NCBI GenBank assembly: GCA_019247755.1
Contig: JAFBAM010000067.1
Location: forward strand, 1 to 14,809
Length of the DNA stretch: 14,809 nt
Direction: 5' to 3'
DNA from: Sphingomonas sp.
GTDB taxonomy: Bacteria; Pseudomonadota; Alphaproteobacteria; Sphingomonadales; Sphingomonadaceae
How positions within the stretch are numbered: the first letter of the stretch is position 1; every line of letters starts with the position of its first letter. The notes beneath the pieces are model-generated. The model had not been told where the DNA came from and ran no database searches. It was given only the letters and a program-made list of their open reading frames with translations. Below, in pieces: positions 1 to 6,216 of the stretch. A program made the position numbers and the translations under genes.

Positions 1-1
1 C

Positions 2-1021
2 GGTATCACGCTCGCGACGATGGTGCTTGGCGCGCTGGCGATCGCCGCCGGTGCTGGCGACGCGGCAATGGGCATCATGATGGCCGGCCAACAGGCCGCG
101 CTCGGCAAGTTCCTCGCCTTTACTCGCACGCAGGAAGCGAGCGCCGATGCCTTCGCGGTGAAGACCCTCAACGCCGCGGGCATTAGCGGCAAGGGCATGC
201 TGCAATTCTTCGCCAAGCTGCAGAACCAGGAATATCGCCTCGCGATCTATTCCAAGGACAGCTACGACCGCACTCACCCCCTTTCGTCGGAGCGAATCCA
301 GGCGTTGGAGCAGGGGTTCAAGAGCGCGCCGTCGTGGAACACGCCTGTCGATCCGGCGCTCGAGGCGCGGTTCCAGCGCGTGAAGGCGAAGCTTTACGGC
401 TTCGTCGATCCGCGGCAGGCAACCATCAAATATCCCGAGAGCGATCAGAGCGTGCCGGCTCACTATGCCCGGGCCTACGCTTATCACATGGGCGGTTACC
501 CGGATAAGGCGAATGCTGAAGCGGACGCCCTGTTGGCGAGCAACCCGCACGATCCCTTCTTCCTGGAGCTCAAGGGCCAGATCCTGCTCGAAAACGGCAA
601 GCCGAAGGAGGCGATCGCCCCGCTTCGTGAGGCCGTGGACCGGTCTGGAAAAATGCCACTAATCGCGGCCATGCTCGGCCACGCCCTGGTGGCGACGGAA
701 GACTCGAAGAACTACGCCGAGGCAAAGACGGTCCTGAAGGAAGCGGTCAACCGCGACAATCAGGATCCTTTTGCCTGGTACCAGCTGGGGATCATCTACG
801 ACCAGGAAGGCGACTCCAGCCGCGCGGCGCTTGCCACGGCCGAGCGCAGCAACCTCCAGAACCAGCCGAAGCTGGCGCTGGCGAGCGCGCAAATGGCGAT
901 GAAGGGCATCCCACCAGGCACGCCCGACTATCTAAGGGCGCAAGACATCGCGATGGTGTCGCGCGCGGAGCTCGCCAAGAAAGACAAAAGATACCGCGAC
1001 GAGAAAGAGTTGACACCTTGA
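2..1021 (+). CDS. M48 family metalloprotease with C-terminal TPRs (BepA-like), 5' truncated
   Basis: This is the C-terminal part of a zinc metalloprotease of the M48/BepA group, periplasmic enzymes that degrade misassembled outer-membrane proteins. The reading frame is open to the left edge, so the N-terminus, signal peptide and HEXXH site lie outside the window. Counting from the first visible Met (base 20), residues 38-45 read QEASADAF; the Glu at 39 is the expected third zinc ligand of M48 enzymes. A THPLSSER motif follows at 85-92, matching the conserved His-Pro segment of BepA relatives. Residues from about 143 to 270 are alpha-helical and TPR-like (AYHMGGYPDKANAEADALL, then two further repeats). 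The stop overlaps the start of the DsbA-like gene by 4 bp, so the two are probably translated together. Family assignment is strong; the precise substrate is inferred. Confidence 0.88.
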   Translation, partial: GITLATMVLGALAIAAGAGDAAMGIMMAGQQAALGKFLAFTRTQEASADAFAVKTLNAAGISGKGMLQFFAKLQNQEYRLAIYSKDSYDRTHPLSSERIQALEQGFKSAPSWNTPVDPALEARFQRVKAKLYGFVDPRQATIKYPESDQSVPAHYARAYAYHMGGYPDKANAEADALLASNPHDPFFLELKGQILLENGKPKEAIAPLREAVDRSGKMPLIAAMLGHALVATEDSKNYAEAKTVLKEAVNRDNQDPFAWYQLGIIYDQEGDSSRAALATAERSNLQNQPKLALASAQMAMKGIPPGTPDYLRAQDIAMVSRAELAKKDKRYRDEKELTP

Positions 1022-1746
1022 ACGACACGAACGTGCCGCCACGGCGGCAAAGCGCTTTCGGCGTGGCCCTCGCCGGCGGTATTATCGGCTCGGGGCTAAC
1101 GGCGGCGCTGATCTTCTATGCTCTGCCAGGCGCGCTCAGCAGCAAGATCGTCCGCCAGGGCCTTCTCGCAGATCCCGGAATCCTCAACGAGACGGTCGAT
1201 GCGCTGCGCGATGCGCAGTACGCGCCGGTCCTCGCGGCCAACCGCGCTGCGATTGAAACGCCGTTCGCCAGCTCCTGGAAAGGGGCGCCAAAGGCCGACG
1301 TCACGTTGGTAGAGTTTTTCGATTATGCCTGTCCCTATTGCAAGGCGAGCAACCCCGCGGTCGATCGCCTGCTCAAGGAAGACAAGAATCTGCGAGTAGT
1401 CTACCGCGAGCTTCCGATCCTGGGGCCCGACAGCGTGACGGCCGCTCGCCTCTCGCTTCAGGCATCGAAGCTTGGCCGCTTCGCTCAATTCCACGACGCC
1501 CTGTGGGCTGCAGGCCGGCCCGCGCCCGATACGATCGCAACGGCAGCAAACAGCGCCGGAATTCCGCCTGCTCCGCAACAGGACGGCGACGTCGACGCCG
1601 AGCTCAACCGCAACATGAAGCTTGCCGGCGAACTGGGCGCGACGGGCACACCCTTGTTCGTCATCGGAGACAAGGTGATGAACGGCGCGGTCGGCTACGA
1701 CATGCTGAAGGACGCGATCGCGAAGGCTCGAAAGAAGACCGCCTAG
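1018..1746 (+). CDS. Membrane-anchored DsbA-family thiol:disulfide oxidoreductase
   Basis: This is a 242-residue thioredoxin-fold protein of the DsbA/DsbG-like group that acts on cysteine pairs in exported proteins. A hydrophobic helix at residues 13-35 works as membrane anchor or uncleaved signal. The active site is CPYC at 105-108 within VEFFDYACPYCKAS, and the cis-proline loop is TGTPLFVIG at 209-217. A helical insertion between them is typical of DsbA. The start is the TTG at 1018: no ATG lies in frame before the membrane segment, a purine-rich GAAAGAG lies just upstream, and TTGA overlaps the protease stop. The stop codon overlaps the stop of the opposite-strand transporter gene (CTAG). 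Whether it works as oxidase or isomerase cannot be read from sequence. Coupling to the M48 protease suggests an envelope-folding role. Confidence 0.9.
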   Translation: MNDTNVPPRRQSAFGVALAGGIIGSGLTAALIFYALPGALSSKIVRQGLLADPGILNETVDALRDAQYAPVLAANRAAIETPFASSWKGAPKADVTLVEFFDYACPYCKASNPAVDRLLKEDKNLRVVYRELPILGPDSVTAARLSLQASKLGRFAQFHDALWAAGRPAPDTIATAANSAGIPPAPQQDGDVDAELNRNMKLAGELGATGTPLFVIGDKVMNGAVGYDMLKDAIAKARKKTA

Positions 1747-3002
1747 AATAGCGAGGCGAAGAACAGGACCGTGGCAAGGGCCATGACCGCCGCAGCCGCC
1801 CAGCCCAGGATCGCGCCGCTCCGCCCGAGAGTCAGGTGCCCCATCGCGCGGGGATTGGTGACGATCAACATCATCACGACCATAAGTGGTGCCGCGAGCA
1901 GGCCGTTGATCACGGCGCTCCAGTAAAGCGCGCGCACGGGATTGATCCCGACATATTGCAACAGCGCACCCGCGATCGTGGTCGCTGCAATGGTCCCGTA
2001 AAACGTCCGTGCCTTGCCGGGCTTGGAGTCGAGACTTGCCGGCCGGCCGAACATCTCGGAAACGGCATAAGCGGCCGACCCGGCCAGAACAGGCACTGCG
2101 AGCATTCCAGTGCCGATAATGCCTAGAGCGAACAGCAGGAATGCGAAGCATCCCGCAACGGGTTCCAAGGCCTGCGCCGCCTCCGCTGACGTGTTGATCG
2201 TAGTGACTCCGTTCACATGGAGCGTGGCCGCAGCAGCCCAGACGATGAAAACCGCGACGATATTGCTGAATACCATCCCTACGAGTGTGTCCTGTCGGAT
2301 CCTCTTCATCTCGGCGCCAGCCCGACGCGGCGAAACGTAGAGCGGCTTGGAATGCGTCCGTCGTTCCTCCTCGATCTCCTGAGCTGCCTGCCAGAAGAAG
2401 AGGTATGGGCTGATCGTCGTCCCAAGGATCGCGACAAATCCGGTCGCGAAGGCAGCCGTCCATTCGACGTGCGGTACCAATAGCGCCCCGATGGCCTGAG
2501 CCCACGGCACGTGAACGGCGAAGACTACGGCCACGTAAGCGAACAGGCTCAGGGTCGTGAACTTGAGAACCGCTGCGTAGCGCCGATAGCTGAGCAGGAC
2601 TTCGAGCAGCAGACATAGCAGGCCGAATCCGAGCGTGTACAAGAGCATCTGTCCGCCAATGAGGAGGTGCATTGCCGCGCCCATGGCGCTGAGATCCGCC
2701 CCCAGGTTGACGACATTGGCGATGAGAAGCAGCGTGACGGCAAACCAGAGCAGCGGACGCGGGTAATGACGCCTCAAATTGGCCGCGATGCCGCGCCCCG
2801 TCACCGATCCGATCTGGGCGGCGACGTCCTGGATGACGGTCATGAAAGGCAGGCTGAACAGCAGGCTCCACGAGAGGCCGTAACCGAATTGCGCACCGAC
2901 CTGGCTGTAAGTGCCGATGCCACTCGGATCATCGTCAGCAGCGCCGGTGATCAGGCCAGGACCGAGCCTGGACAGGAAACTGCTGCGCTTCTCCTCAGCC
3001 AT
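1743..3002 (-). CDS. Nramp-related divalent metal transporter with atypical metal-site motifs
   Basis: This is a 419-residue polytopic inner-membrane protein of the Nramp/SLC11 family (LeuT fold) with about 11 hydrophobic helices. The N-terminal segment LGPGLITGAADDDPSGIGTY (residues 13-32) aligns with TM1 of Nramp, where the canonical motif is DPGN; here it is DPSG. The TM6 position reads GTTISPYLFFWQ (194-205), where canonical Mn/Fe transporters have MPH, so the metal-coordinating methionine and the histidine are missing. The family is therefore clear but the substrate is not: Nramp-related carriers without that Met are linked to other ions such as Mg2+ or Al3+. The gene starts 8 bp after the rlmE stop in the same direction and is probably the last gene of the gppA-rlmE operon. 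It ends tail-to-tail with the DsbA-like gene. Confidence 0.87.
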   Translation of the reverse strand: MAEEKRSSFLSRLGPGLITGAADDDPSGIGTYSQVGAQFGYGLSWSLLFSLPFMTVIQDVAAQIGSVTGRGIAANLRRHYPRPLLWFAVTLLLIANVVNLGADLSAMGAAMHLLIGGQMLLYTLGFGLLCLLLEVLLSYRRYAAVLKFTTLSLFAYVAVVFAVHVPWAQAIGALLVPHVEWTAAFATGFVAILGTTISPYLFFWQAAQEIEEERRTHSKPLYVSPRRAGAEMKRIRQDTLVGMVFSNIVAVFIVWAAAATLHVNGVTTINTSAEAAQALEPVAGCFAFLLFALGIIGTGMLAVPVLAGSAAYAVSEMFGRPASLDSKPGKARTFYGTIAATTIAGALLQYVGINPVRALYWSAVINGLLAAPLMVVMMLIVTNPRAMGHLTLGRSGAILGWAAAAVMALATVLFFASLF

Positions 3003-3010
3003 ACGGCTGA

Positions 3011-3664
3011 TTAGCTACCCTGTTCGCCAGTGCCCTTGAAGCCCTCTGCGACGACGTACCATTCGGAGGAATCCTTGCGGCTGGCGGGCGGCTTAGCGTG
3101 CTTCACGGTTGCGAAGTTGCGCTTGAGCTCCGCCACCAACTCGTGATCCGCCCCGCCGGCCAGCACCTTGGCGACGTAGGCGCCTCCGGGCCGAAGCACT
3201 TCGCGCGCGAACTGCAGCCCGGCCTCCACCAGCCCCATCGTGCGGAGGTGATCCGTCTGCTGGTGTCCCACAGTGTTCGCGGCCATGTCCGAGAGAACGA
3301 GGTCGGCGGGTCCACCGAGCGCCTGCTTGAGGCGAACGGGGGCACTCTCGTCCATGAAGTCCAGTTGCAGGATTTCGACCCCCTCTATCGGGTCGGTCGG
3401 AAGCAGGTCGATGCCGACGATGCTCGCCTGCGGAGCCTTGCGGCGCACGACCTGGCTCCAGCCGCCCGGCGCGATCCCAAGATCTACAACCGCCCTCACG
3501 CCCTTCAACAATCCGAACCGCTCGTCGAGCTCGATCAGCTTATAGGCGGCGCGACTGCGGTAATTCTCGGCCTTGGCGCGCCGCACGTAAGGGTCATTGA
3601 GCTGCCGCTCCAGCCAGCGTGTCGAGGAGACTTTGCGGCCCTTGGCAGTCTTGACCCGCTTCAC
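3011..3664 (-). CDS. rlmE: 23S rRNA (uridine-2'-O-)-methyltransferase RlmE (FtsJ/RrmJ)
   Basis: This SAM-dependent enzyme 2'-O-methylates the A-loop uridine of 23S rRNA (U2552 in E. coli numbering) late in 50S assembly. With the start used here it has 217 residues, close to the usual size of about 210. Residues of the K-D-K-E site are visible: K42 (RAAYKLIEL), D126 in SDMAANT, K166 in AKVL and E201 in SSEWYVVA; the SAM loop VVDLGIAPGGWSQ holds D61. A GTG at 3664 is chosen as start because it overlaps the gppA stop in the form GTGA and keeps the basic N-terminal linker normal. The longer open frame to 3781 only adds an Arg-rich stretch inside gppA. The gene is the second of a probable gppA-rlmE-transporter operon. 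Confidence 0.93.
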   Translation of the reverse strand: MKRVKTAKGRKVSSTRWLERQLNDPYVRRAKAENYRSRAAYKLIELDERFGLLKGVRAVVDLGIAPGGWSQVVRRKAPQASIVGIDLLPTDPIEGVEILQLDFMDESAPVRLKQALGGPADLVLSDMAANTVGHQQTDHLRTMGLVEAGLQFAREVLRPGGAYVAKVLAGGADHELVAELKRNFATVKHAKPPASRKDSSEWYVVAEGFKGTGEQGS

Positions 3665-4719
3665 AATTGCCAGCCGTCGCGCGCCATCAGCGAACGCAAG
3701 ATGCCTTCGCGGATGCCGCGGTCGGCGACGCCGAGGTTCTTCGCCGGCCAGATCTCCATGATCGCCTCGAGAATCGCGCACCCGGCGACGACCAGGTCGG
3801 CGCGCTCGTTGCCGATGCAGGGTAGCGACGACCGCTCGTCATAGTCCATGCTCGCGATCATGCTGCTGATCTTCTGCATTGCCTCGATCGGGACGTGCAG
3901 CCCGTCCACCGCGCGGCGATCATAGGACGGCAGCGCAAGGTGCACGCTGGCCAGCGTGGTCACTGTCCCGCTGGTCCCGAGCAATCGGATGCCGTCGCGT
4001 CCCTCCGGCAGCATCGTCGCGAAATTGGCGAAGGCGCGCCGCGCACGCTCGCGCATCCGCTCATAGGCCTTGAGGCGATCCGGCCCTTCTAGCGCTTCCT
4101 TGCCCTCGCTTTCGGTTAGCGAGACCACGCCCCAGGGCGCGCTCCACCAGGCGCGGATTTGCGGCGTCCCCTGGTCTTGGTCGATCAGCACCAGCTCGGT
4201 CGAACCGCCGCCGATGTCGAAGATCAGCGCTGGCCCGTCGCCCGGCTCGAGCAGTTTGTGACAGCCGAGGACGGCCAGCCGCGCCTCCTCGGCAGGTTCG
4301 ATGATGTCGAGCACGATGCCGGTCTCCGCATGGACCCGGTTTGCGAACTCCTCACCGTTTTTCGCCCGGCGGCAGGCCTCGGTCGCGACTGATCGCGAGA
4401 GCGAGACGTTGCGCCGCCGCAGCTTCTCGGCGCAGACGCCGAGTGCGCCCACCGCACGATCCATCGCCTCCTGCGATAGCTCGCCCGTATGCGAGAGGCC
4501 CTCGCCGAGGCGCACGATACGCGAGAAGGCATCAATGACCGTGAATCCGCCCGCGGTCGGGCGCGCGATCAGCAACCGGCAATTGTTGGTGCCGAGGTCG
4601 ATCGCGCCATAAGTGTGACGTTGCGGCCCTCGCGCTGGCGAGAAACCCTGGTTCGATGGCCTGCCCTGCGCCCTATGGGCCTGCTGCGGGGCCGGCGCAC
4701 TGGCGACACCCTGCGCCAT
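3661..4719 (-). CDS. Ppx/GppA family phosphatase (exopolyphosphatase / pppGpp phosphohydrolase)
   Basis: This is a 352-residue ASKHA-fold phosphatase that hydrolyses terminal phosphates of polyphosphate and/or pppGpp in the cytoplasm. Family motifs in order: phosphate-1 loop AIDLGTNNCRLLIA (39-52), SVATEACRRAKN (110-121), EPAEEARLAVLG (141-152) holding the likely catalytic Glu, and phosphate-2 loop FDIGGGSTEL (167-176). It ends near residue 352 and lacks the C-terminal HD-like domains of E. coli Ppx (513 residues), so it is the short two-domain form. The first 35 residues are rich in Gln, Pro, Ala and Arg and belong to no domain; an internal start is possible, but no better one is obvious. 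Its stop is fused to the rlmE start. Ppx versus GppA activity cannot be decided here. Confidence 0.9.
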   Translation of the reverse strand: MAQGVASAPAPQQAHRAQGRPSNQGFSPARGPQRHTYGAIDLGTNNCRLLIARPTAGGFTVIDAFSRIVRLGEGLSHTGELSQEAMDRAVGALGVCAEKLRRRNVSLSRSVATEACRRAKNGEEFANRVHAETGIVLDIIEPAEEARLAVLGCHKLLEPGDGPALIFDIGGGSTELVLIDQDQGTPQIRAWWSAPWGVVSLTESEGKEALEGPDRLKAYERMRERARRAFANFATMLPEGRDGIRLLGTSGTVTTLASVHLALPSYDRRAVDGLHVPIEAMQKISSMIASMDYDERSSLPCIGNERADLVVAGCAILEAIMEIWPAKNLGVADRGIREGILRSLMARDGWQL

Positions 4720-4742
4720 TTCTACGCCCGTTTCTGTCCTGC

Positions 4743-4775
4743 ACCGCCCAAAGCGAGCGGCTGACTTGGGGCGGT
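4743..4775 (+). terminator. Terminator-like hairpin upstream of tRNA-Gln
   Basis: ACCGCCC (4743-4749) pairs with GGGCGGT (4769-4775), extended by AA/TT around one bulged G, and TTTTAA follows at once on the + strand. It has the shape of an intrinsic terminator, but no + strand gene ends here. It lies in the gap between the divergent gppA and tRNA genes, so it could instead be a leader hairpin of gppA. Confidence 0.3.
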
Positions 4776-4787
4776 TTTAATCACAAA

Positions 4788-4804
4788 TTGCCCTATTTGG
4801 GCAA
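4788..4804. repeat. Short perfect inverted repeat in the gppA/tRNA gap
   Basis: TTGCCC (4788-4793) and GGGCAA (4799-4804) are perfect inverted arms with a 5-base loop, TATTT. It sits about 70 bp upstream of gppA and just before the tRNA promoter. It may be a small operator or a hairpin. The minus-strand arm also reads TTGCCC and could serve as a weak -35 for gppA. Confidence 0.3.
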
Positions 4805-4818
4805 GTCCGGCGCTGGCG

Positions 4819-4847
4819 TTGACAGGGTGAATGACGCTTTCTATCTC
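4819..4847 (+). promoter_or_regulatory. Sigma70-type promoter of tRNA-Gln
   Basis: A perfect -35 box TTGACA (4819-4824) is followed after 17 bp by TATCTC (4842-4847). The predicted transcription start, about 4853-4855, lies just upstream of the mature tRNA 5' end at 4863. The -10 is poor relative to E. coli but resembles the TATCTG proposed ahead of the SleB gene in this window. Confidence 0.6.
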
Positions 4848-4862
4848 GCCGCCTTCCCAAGC

Positions 4863-4936
4863 TGCCCCGTCGTCTAATGGTAAGACTACGGACTCTGACT
4901 CCGTCAATCGTGGTTCGAATCCACGCGGGGCATCCA
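4863..4936 (+). tRNA. tRNA-Gln (anticodon CTG)
   Basis: The complete cloverleaf can be drawn by hand. Acceptor arms are TGCCCCG (4863-4869) and CGGGGCA (4926-4932); the D arm is GTCT/AGAC (4872-4886). The anticodon stem is ACGGA/TCCGT with loop CTCTGAC (4893-4899), giving anticodon CTG at 4895-4897 that reads CAG (Gln). The variable loop is CAAT, and the T arm is CGTGG/CCACG around TTCGAAT. CCA is encoded at 4934-4936. The U1-A72 pair is typical of tRNA-Gln. The discriminator base at 4933 is T, not the G of E. coli tRNA-Gln. The gene ends 4 bp before the stop of the opposite-strand PNPOx-like gene, so its terminator must lie inside that gene. Confidence 0.96.
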
Positions 4937-4940
4937 ACGC

Positions 4941-5375
4941 TCAGATCTCGACCGATTCCGTGTGACCCAGCCCCTGGCTGTAGTCGAGGACCGACACGTG
5001 CTTGCAGTGCGCGACCATGGTCGCGACCTCGCTATTCTGCGGCGGCGCCAAGTCGGTAAGGTTGGGATGCCGCTCGGCCAGCAATTCCCACGCACGGCTC
5101 TTTTCGGCTGGGTCGGTGACTTCCTCGGCCTCACAGCCGGCATAGACCGCCTTGATCTTCTGAAGCTCGGCTGGCTCGCTGCCGATGGTGATCGCGATGT
5201 GGCGGTTATTCTCGATGTTCGCAAATTTCTGGCTGTCGCGATAAATCAGGAAATATAGCGACCAGCCGTCATTGGCGTAGCCGACGATCGTCGCCTGCGG
5301 CCAGCCGTCGGGCCGTACCGTGGCAATGGTCATGATGCGGTGGTTGCGCAGAATCTCGATCGCGGGCTGTTCCAT
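4941..5375 (-). CDS. Pyridoxamine 5'-phosphate oxidase-like FMN-binding protein
   Basis: This is a 144-residue split-barrel flavoprotein of the PNPOx-like superfamily. The first strands read RIMTIATVRPDGWPQATIVG (13-32), followed by LYFLIYRDSQKFANIENN (40-57), the usual pattern of the FMN-binding barrel. The second half is less conserved and ends in a short variable tail. The superfamily includes B6 oxidases, heme-degrading proteins and F420/FMN reductases, so the substrate is unknown. Two adjacent ATGs exist at 5378 and 5375. The second is preferred because the AGGAG ribosome site (5386-5382) is 6 nt from it and only 3 nt from the first. The gene lies 62 bp downstream of tetR in the same direction and may be co-transcribed with it. 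It faces the tRNA gene tail-to-tail. Confidence 0.85.
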   Translation of the reverse strand: MEQPAIEILRNHRIMTIATVRPDGWPQATIVGYANDGWSLYFLIYRDSQKFANIENNRHIAITIGSEPAELQKIKAVYAGCEAEEVTDPAEKSRAWELLAERHPNLTDLAPPQNSEVATMVAHCKHVSVLDYSQGLGHTESVEI

Positions 5376-5437
5376 CATTGGCTCCTCGCGTGACGCGCCA
5401 TCGCATCGCACGACTTCGGCAGTGCTAGCAACAATGG

Positions 5438-6070
5438 CTAGGCCTTGGCTTTCCCCGATCCCTTGGGCTCCGGCCCATAAAGCTTCAGGAATGCATCGGC
5501 CGCCAGGGTCGCCGCCTTCTCGACCTTTGCTGGGTCCGGCCCGTCGATCGCGCCCAGCAGGCGCTGTTCGAAGAAGTCCCAGTCGCACAGCCCCTTCCAA
5601 TGGAGCATCATGATCTCCGGATCGGCGGTTCTGAGCCTTCCTTCTTCCATGAGCTCCTGGAACTTGTCTACGAGGCGGTGGAAGGCCGGCTTGATGATGC
5701 CCTCGTAGAATTCCTTGCCCATCGTCGAGCCGGCGGGCTGGGCCATCACCGTCCGGATGTTCATGACCGGAAGCGGCGACATGCGCTTGTTGAGATAAGC
5801 GGTGCCGAGCAAGACCAGGCTCTCGCGCAAGTCGTCAGTCGCCGGGAAGTCGCGCATGATCTTGTCGGCGTCGGTAGCGACCTGAAAGTCGAGAACTGCG
5901 CGAAGCAGTTCCTCCTTTGACGGGAAGTAACCGTACAGAGTCGCCTTCGAGCCGCCGATGCGCTCGGAAAGGCATGCCATCGAACATCGGTCGTAACCCA
6001 TCTGCTCGAACAGATCGGCCGCGACTCGAATGATTTCGGTGCGCTTTTCGTCGGTCCGAACCCGGGCCAT
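5438..6070 (-). CDS. TetR/AcrR family transcriptional repressor of the divergent efflux operon
   Basis: This is a 210-residue ligand-responsive repressor. The N-terminal DNA-binding domain occupies residues 8-55, with the helix-turn-helix around 29-48 (CSMACLSERIGGSKATLYGY) and the family signature YGYFPSKEELL. The rest is the helical ligand and dimer domain, resembling the AefR-like C-terminal type (KEFYEGIIKPAFHRLVDKFQ). The tail is Lys/Gly-rich. It is transcribed away from the NodT-EmrA-EmrB operon, with a 146-bp shared control region holding two matching operators, so it most likely represses the pump and itself until a drug-like ligand binds. Family and context are strong; the inducer is unknown. 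Confidence 0.92.
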   Translation of the reverse strand: MARVRTDEKRTEIIRVAADLFEQMGYDRCSMACLSERIGGSKATLYGYFPSKEELLRAVLDFQVATDADKIMRDFPATDDLRESLVLLGTAYLNKRMSPLPVMNIRTVMAQPAGSTMGKEFYEGIIKPAFHRLVDKFQELMEEGRLRTADPEIMMLHWKGLCDWDFFEQRLLGAIDGPDPAKVEKAATLAADAFLKLYGPEPKGSGKAKA

Positions 6071-6096
6071 TTCCGTCTAACTCCCTGAAATCTAAT

Positions 6097-6113
6097 AACT
6101 GTACATGTCAGTT
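6097..6113. promoter_or_regulatory. Probable TetR operator 1 (tetR side)
   Basis: AACTGTACATGTCAGTT is an inverted repeat with perfect 5-bp arms AACTG/CAGTT. It matches operator 2 in 12 of 17 positions. It overlaps the predicted minus-strand -10 (CATGTA, 6107-6102), so binding would shut off tetR itself. Confidence 0.65.
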
Positions 6114-6123
6114 CAGTTATGCG

Positions 6124-6130
6124 TTGACAA
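6124..6130. promoter_or_regulatory. Shared -35 element of two divergent promoters
   Basis: TTGACAA reads TTGACA on + (6124-6129) and TTGTCA on - (6130-6125). A 17-bp spacer puts the + strand -10 at 6147-6152 (TAAACC, weak), at the edge of operator 2, and the - strand -10 at 6107-6102 (CATGTA), inside operator 1. This is the most economical reading of the region; the -10 boxes are poor matches and remain tentative. Confidence 0.45.
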
Positions 6131-6148
6131 GTGTCGACTCGATAACTA

Positions 6149-6165
6149 AACCGTACGGTACAGTT
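6149..6165. promoter_or_regulatory. Probable TetR operator 2 (efflux side)
   Basis: AACCGTACGGTACAGTT shares the outer arms AAC.G/CAGTT and the GTAC core with operator 1. It also contains a perfect 10-bp palindrome ACCGTACGGT (6150-6159). Its centre is 52 bp from that of operator 1, so two repressor dimers would lie on the same DNA face. Confidence 0.65.
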
Positions 6166-6216
6166 ACATAACTCCCGCGGCGTAACAAGCGGGATCCAAA
6201 AAGGGACAGCTACCAA

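Noticed and set aside
1096..2871. A 591-codon minus-strand open frame across the DsbA-like and Nramp genes
   Set aside because: It runs antisense to one real gene and in another frame of the other. Its translation is Arg/Gly/His-rich with no domain, as expected of a GC-rich shadow frame.
3665..3781. N-terminal extension of RlmE inside gppA
   Set aside because: It adds an Arg/Pro-rich segment not found in RlmE. The GTG that overlaps the gppA stop gives the normal length.
5379..5600. N-terminal extension of the PNPOx-like protein inside tetR
   Set aside because: It overlaps tetR in another frame. The strong AGGAG site at 5386-5382 marks the real start.
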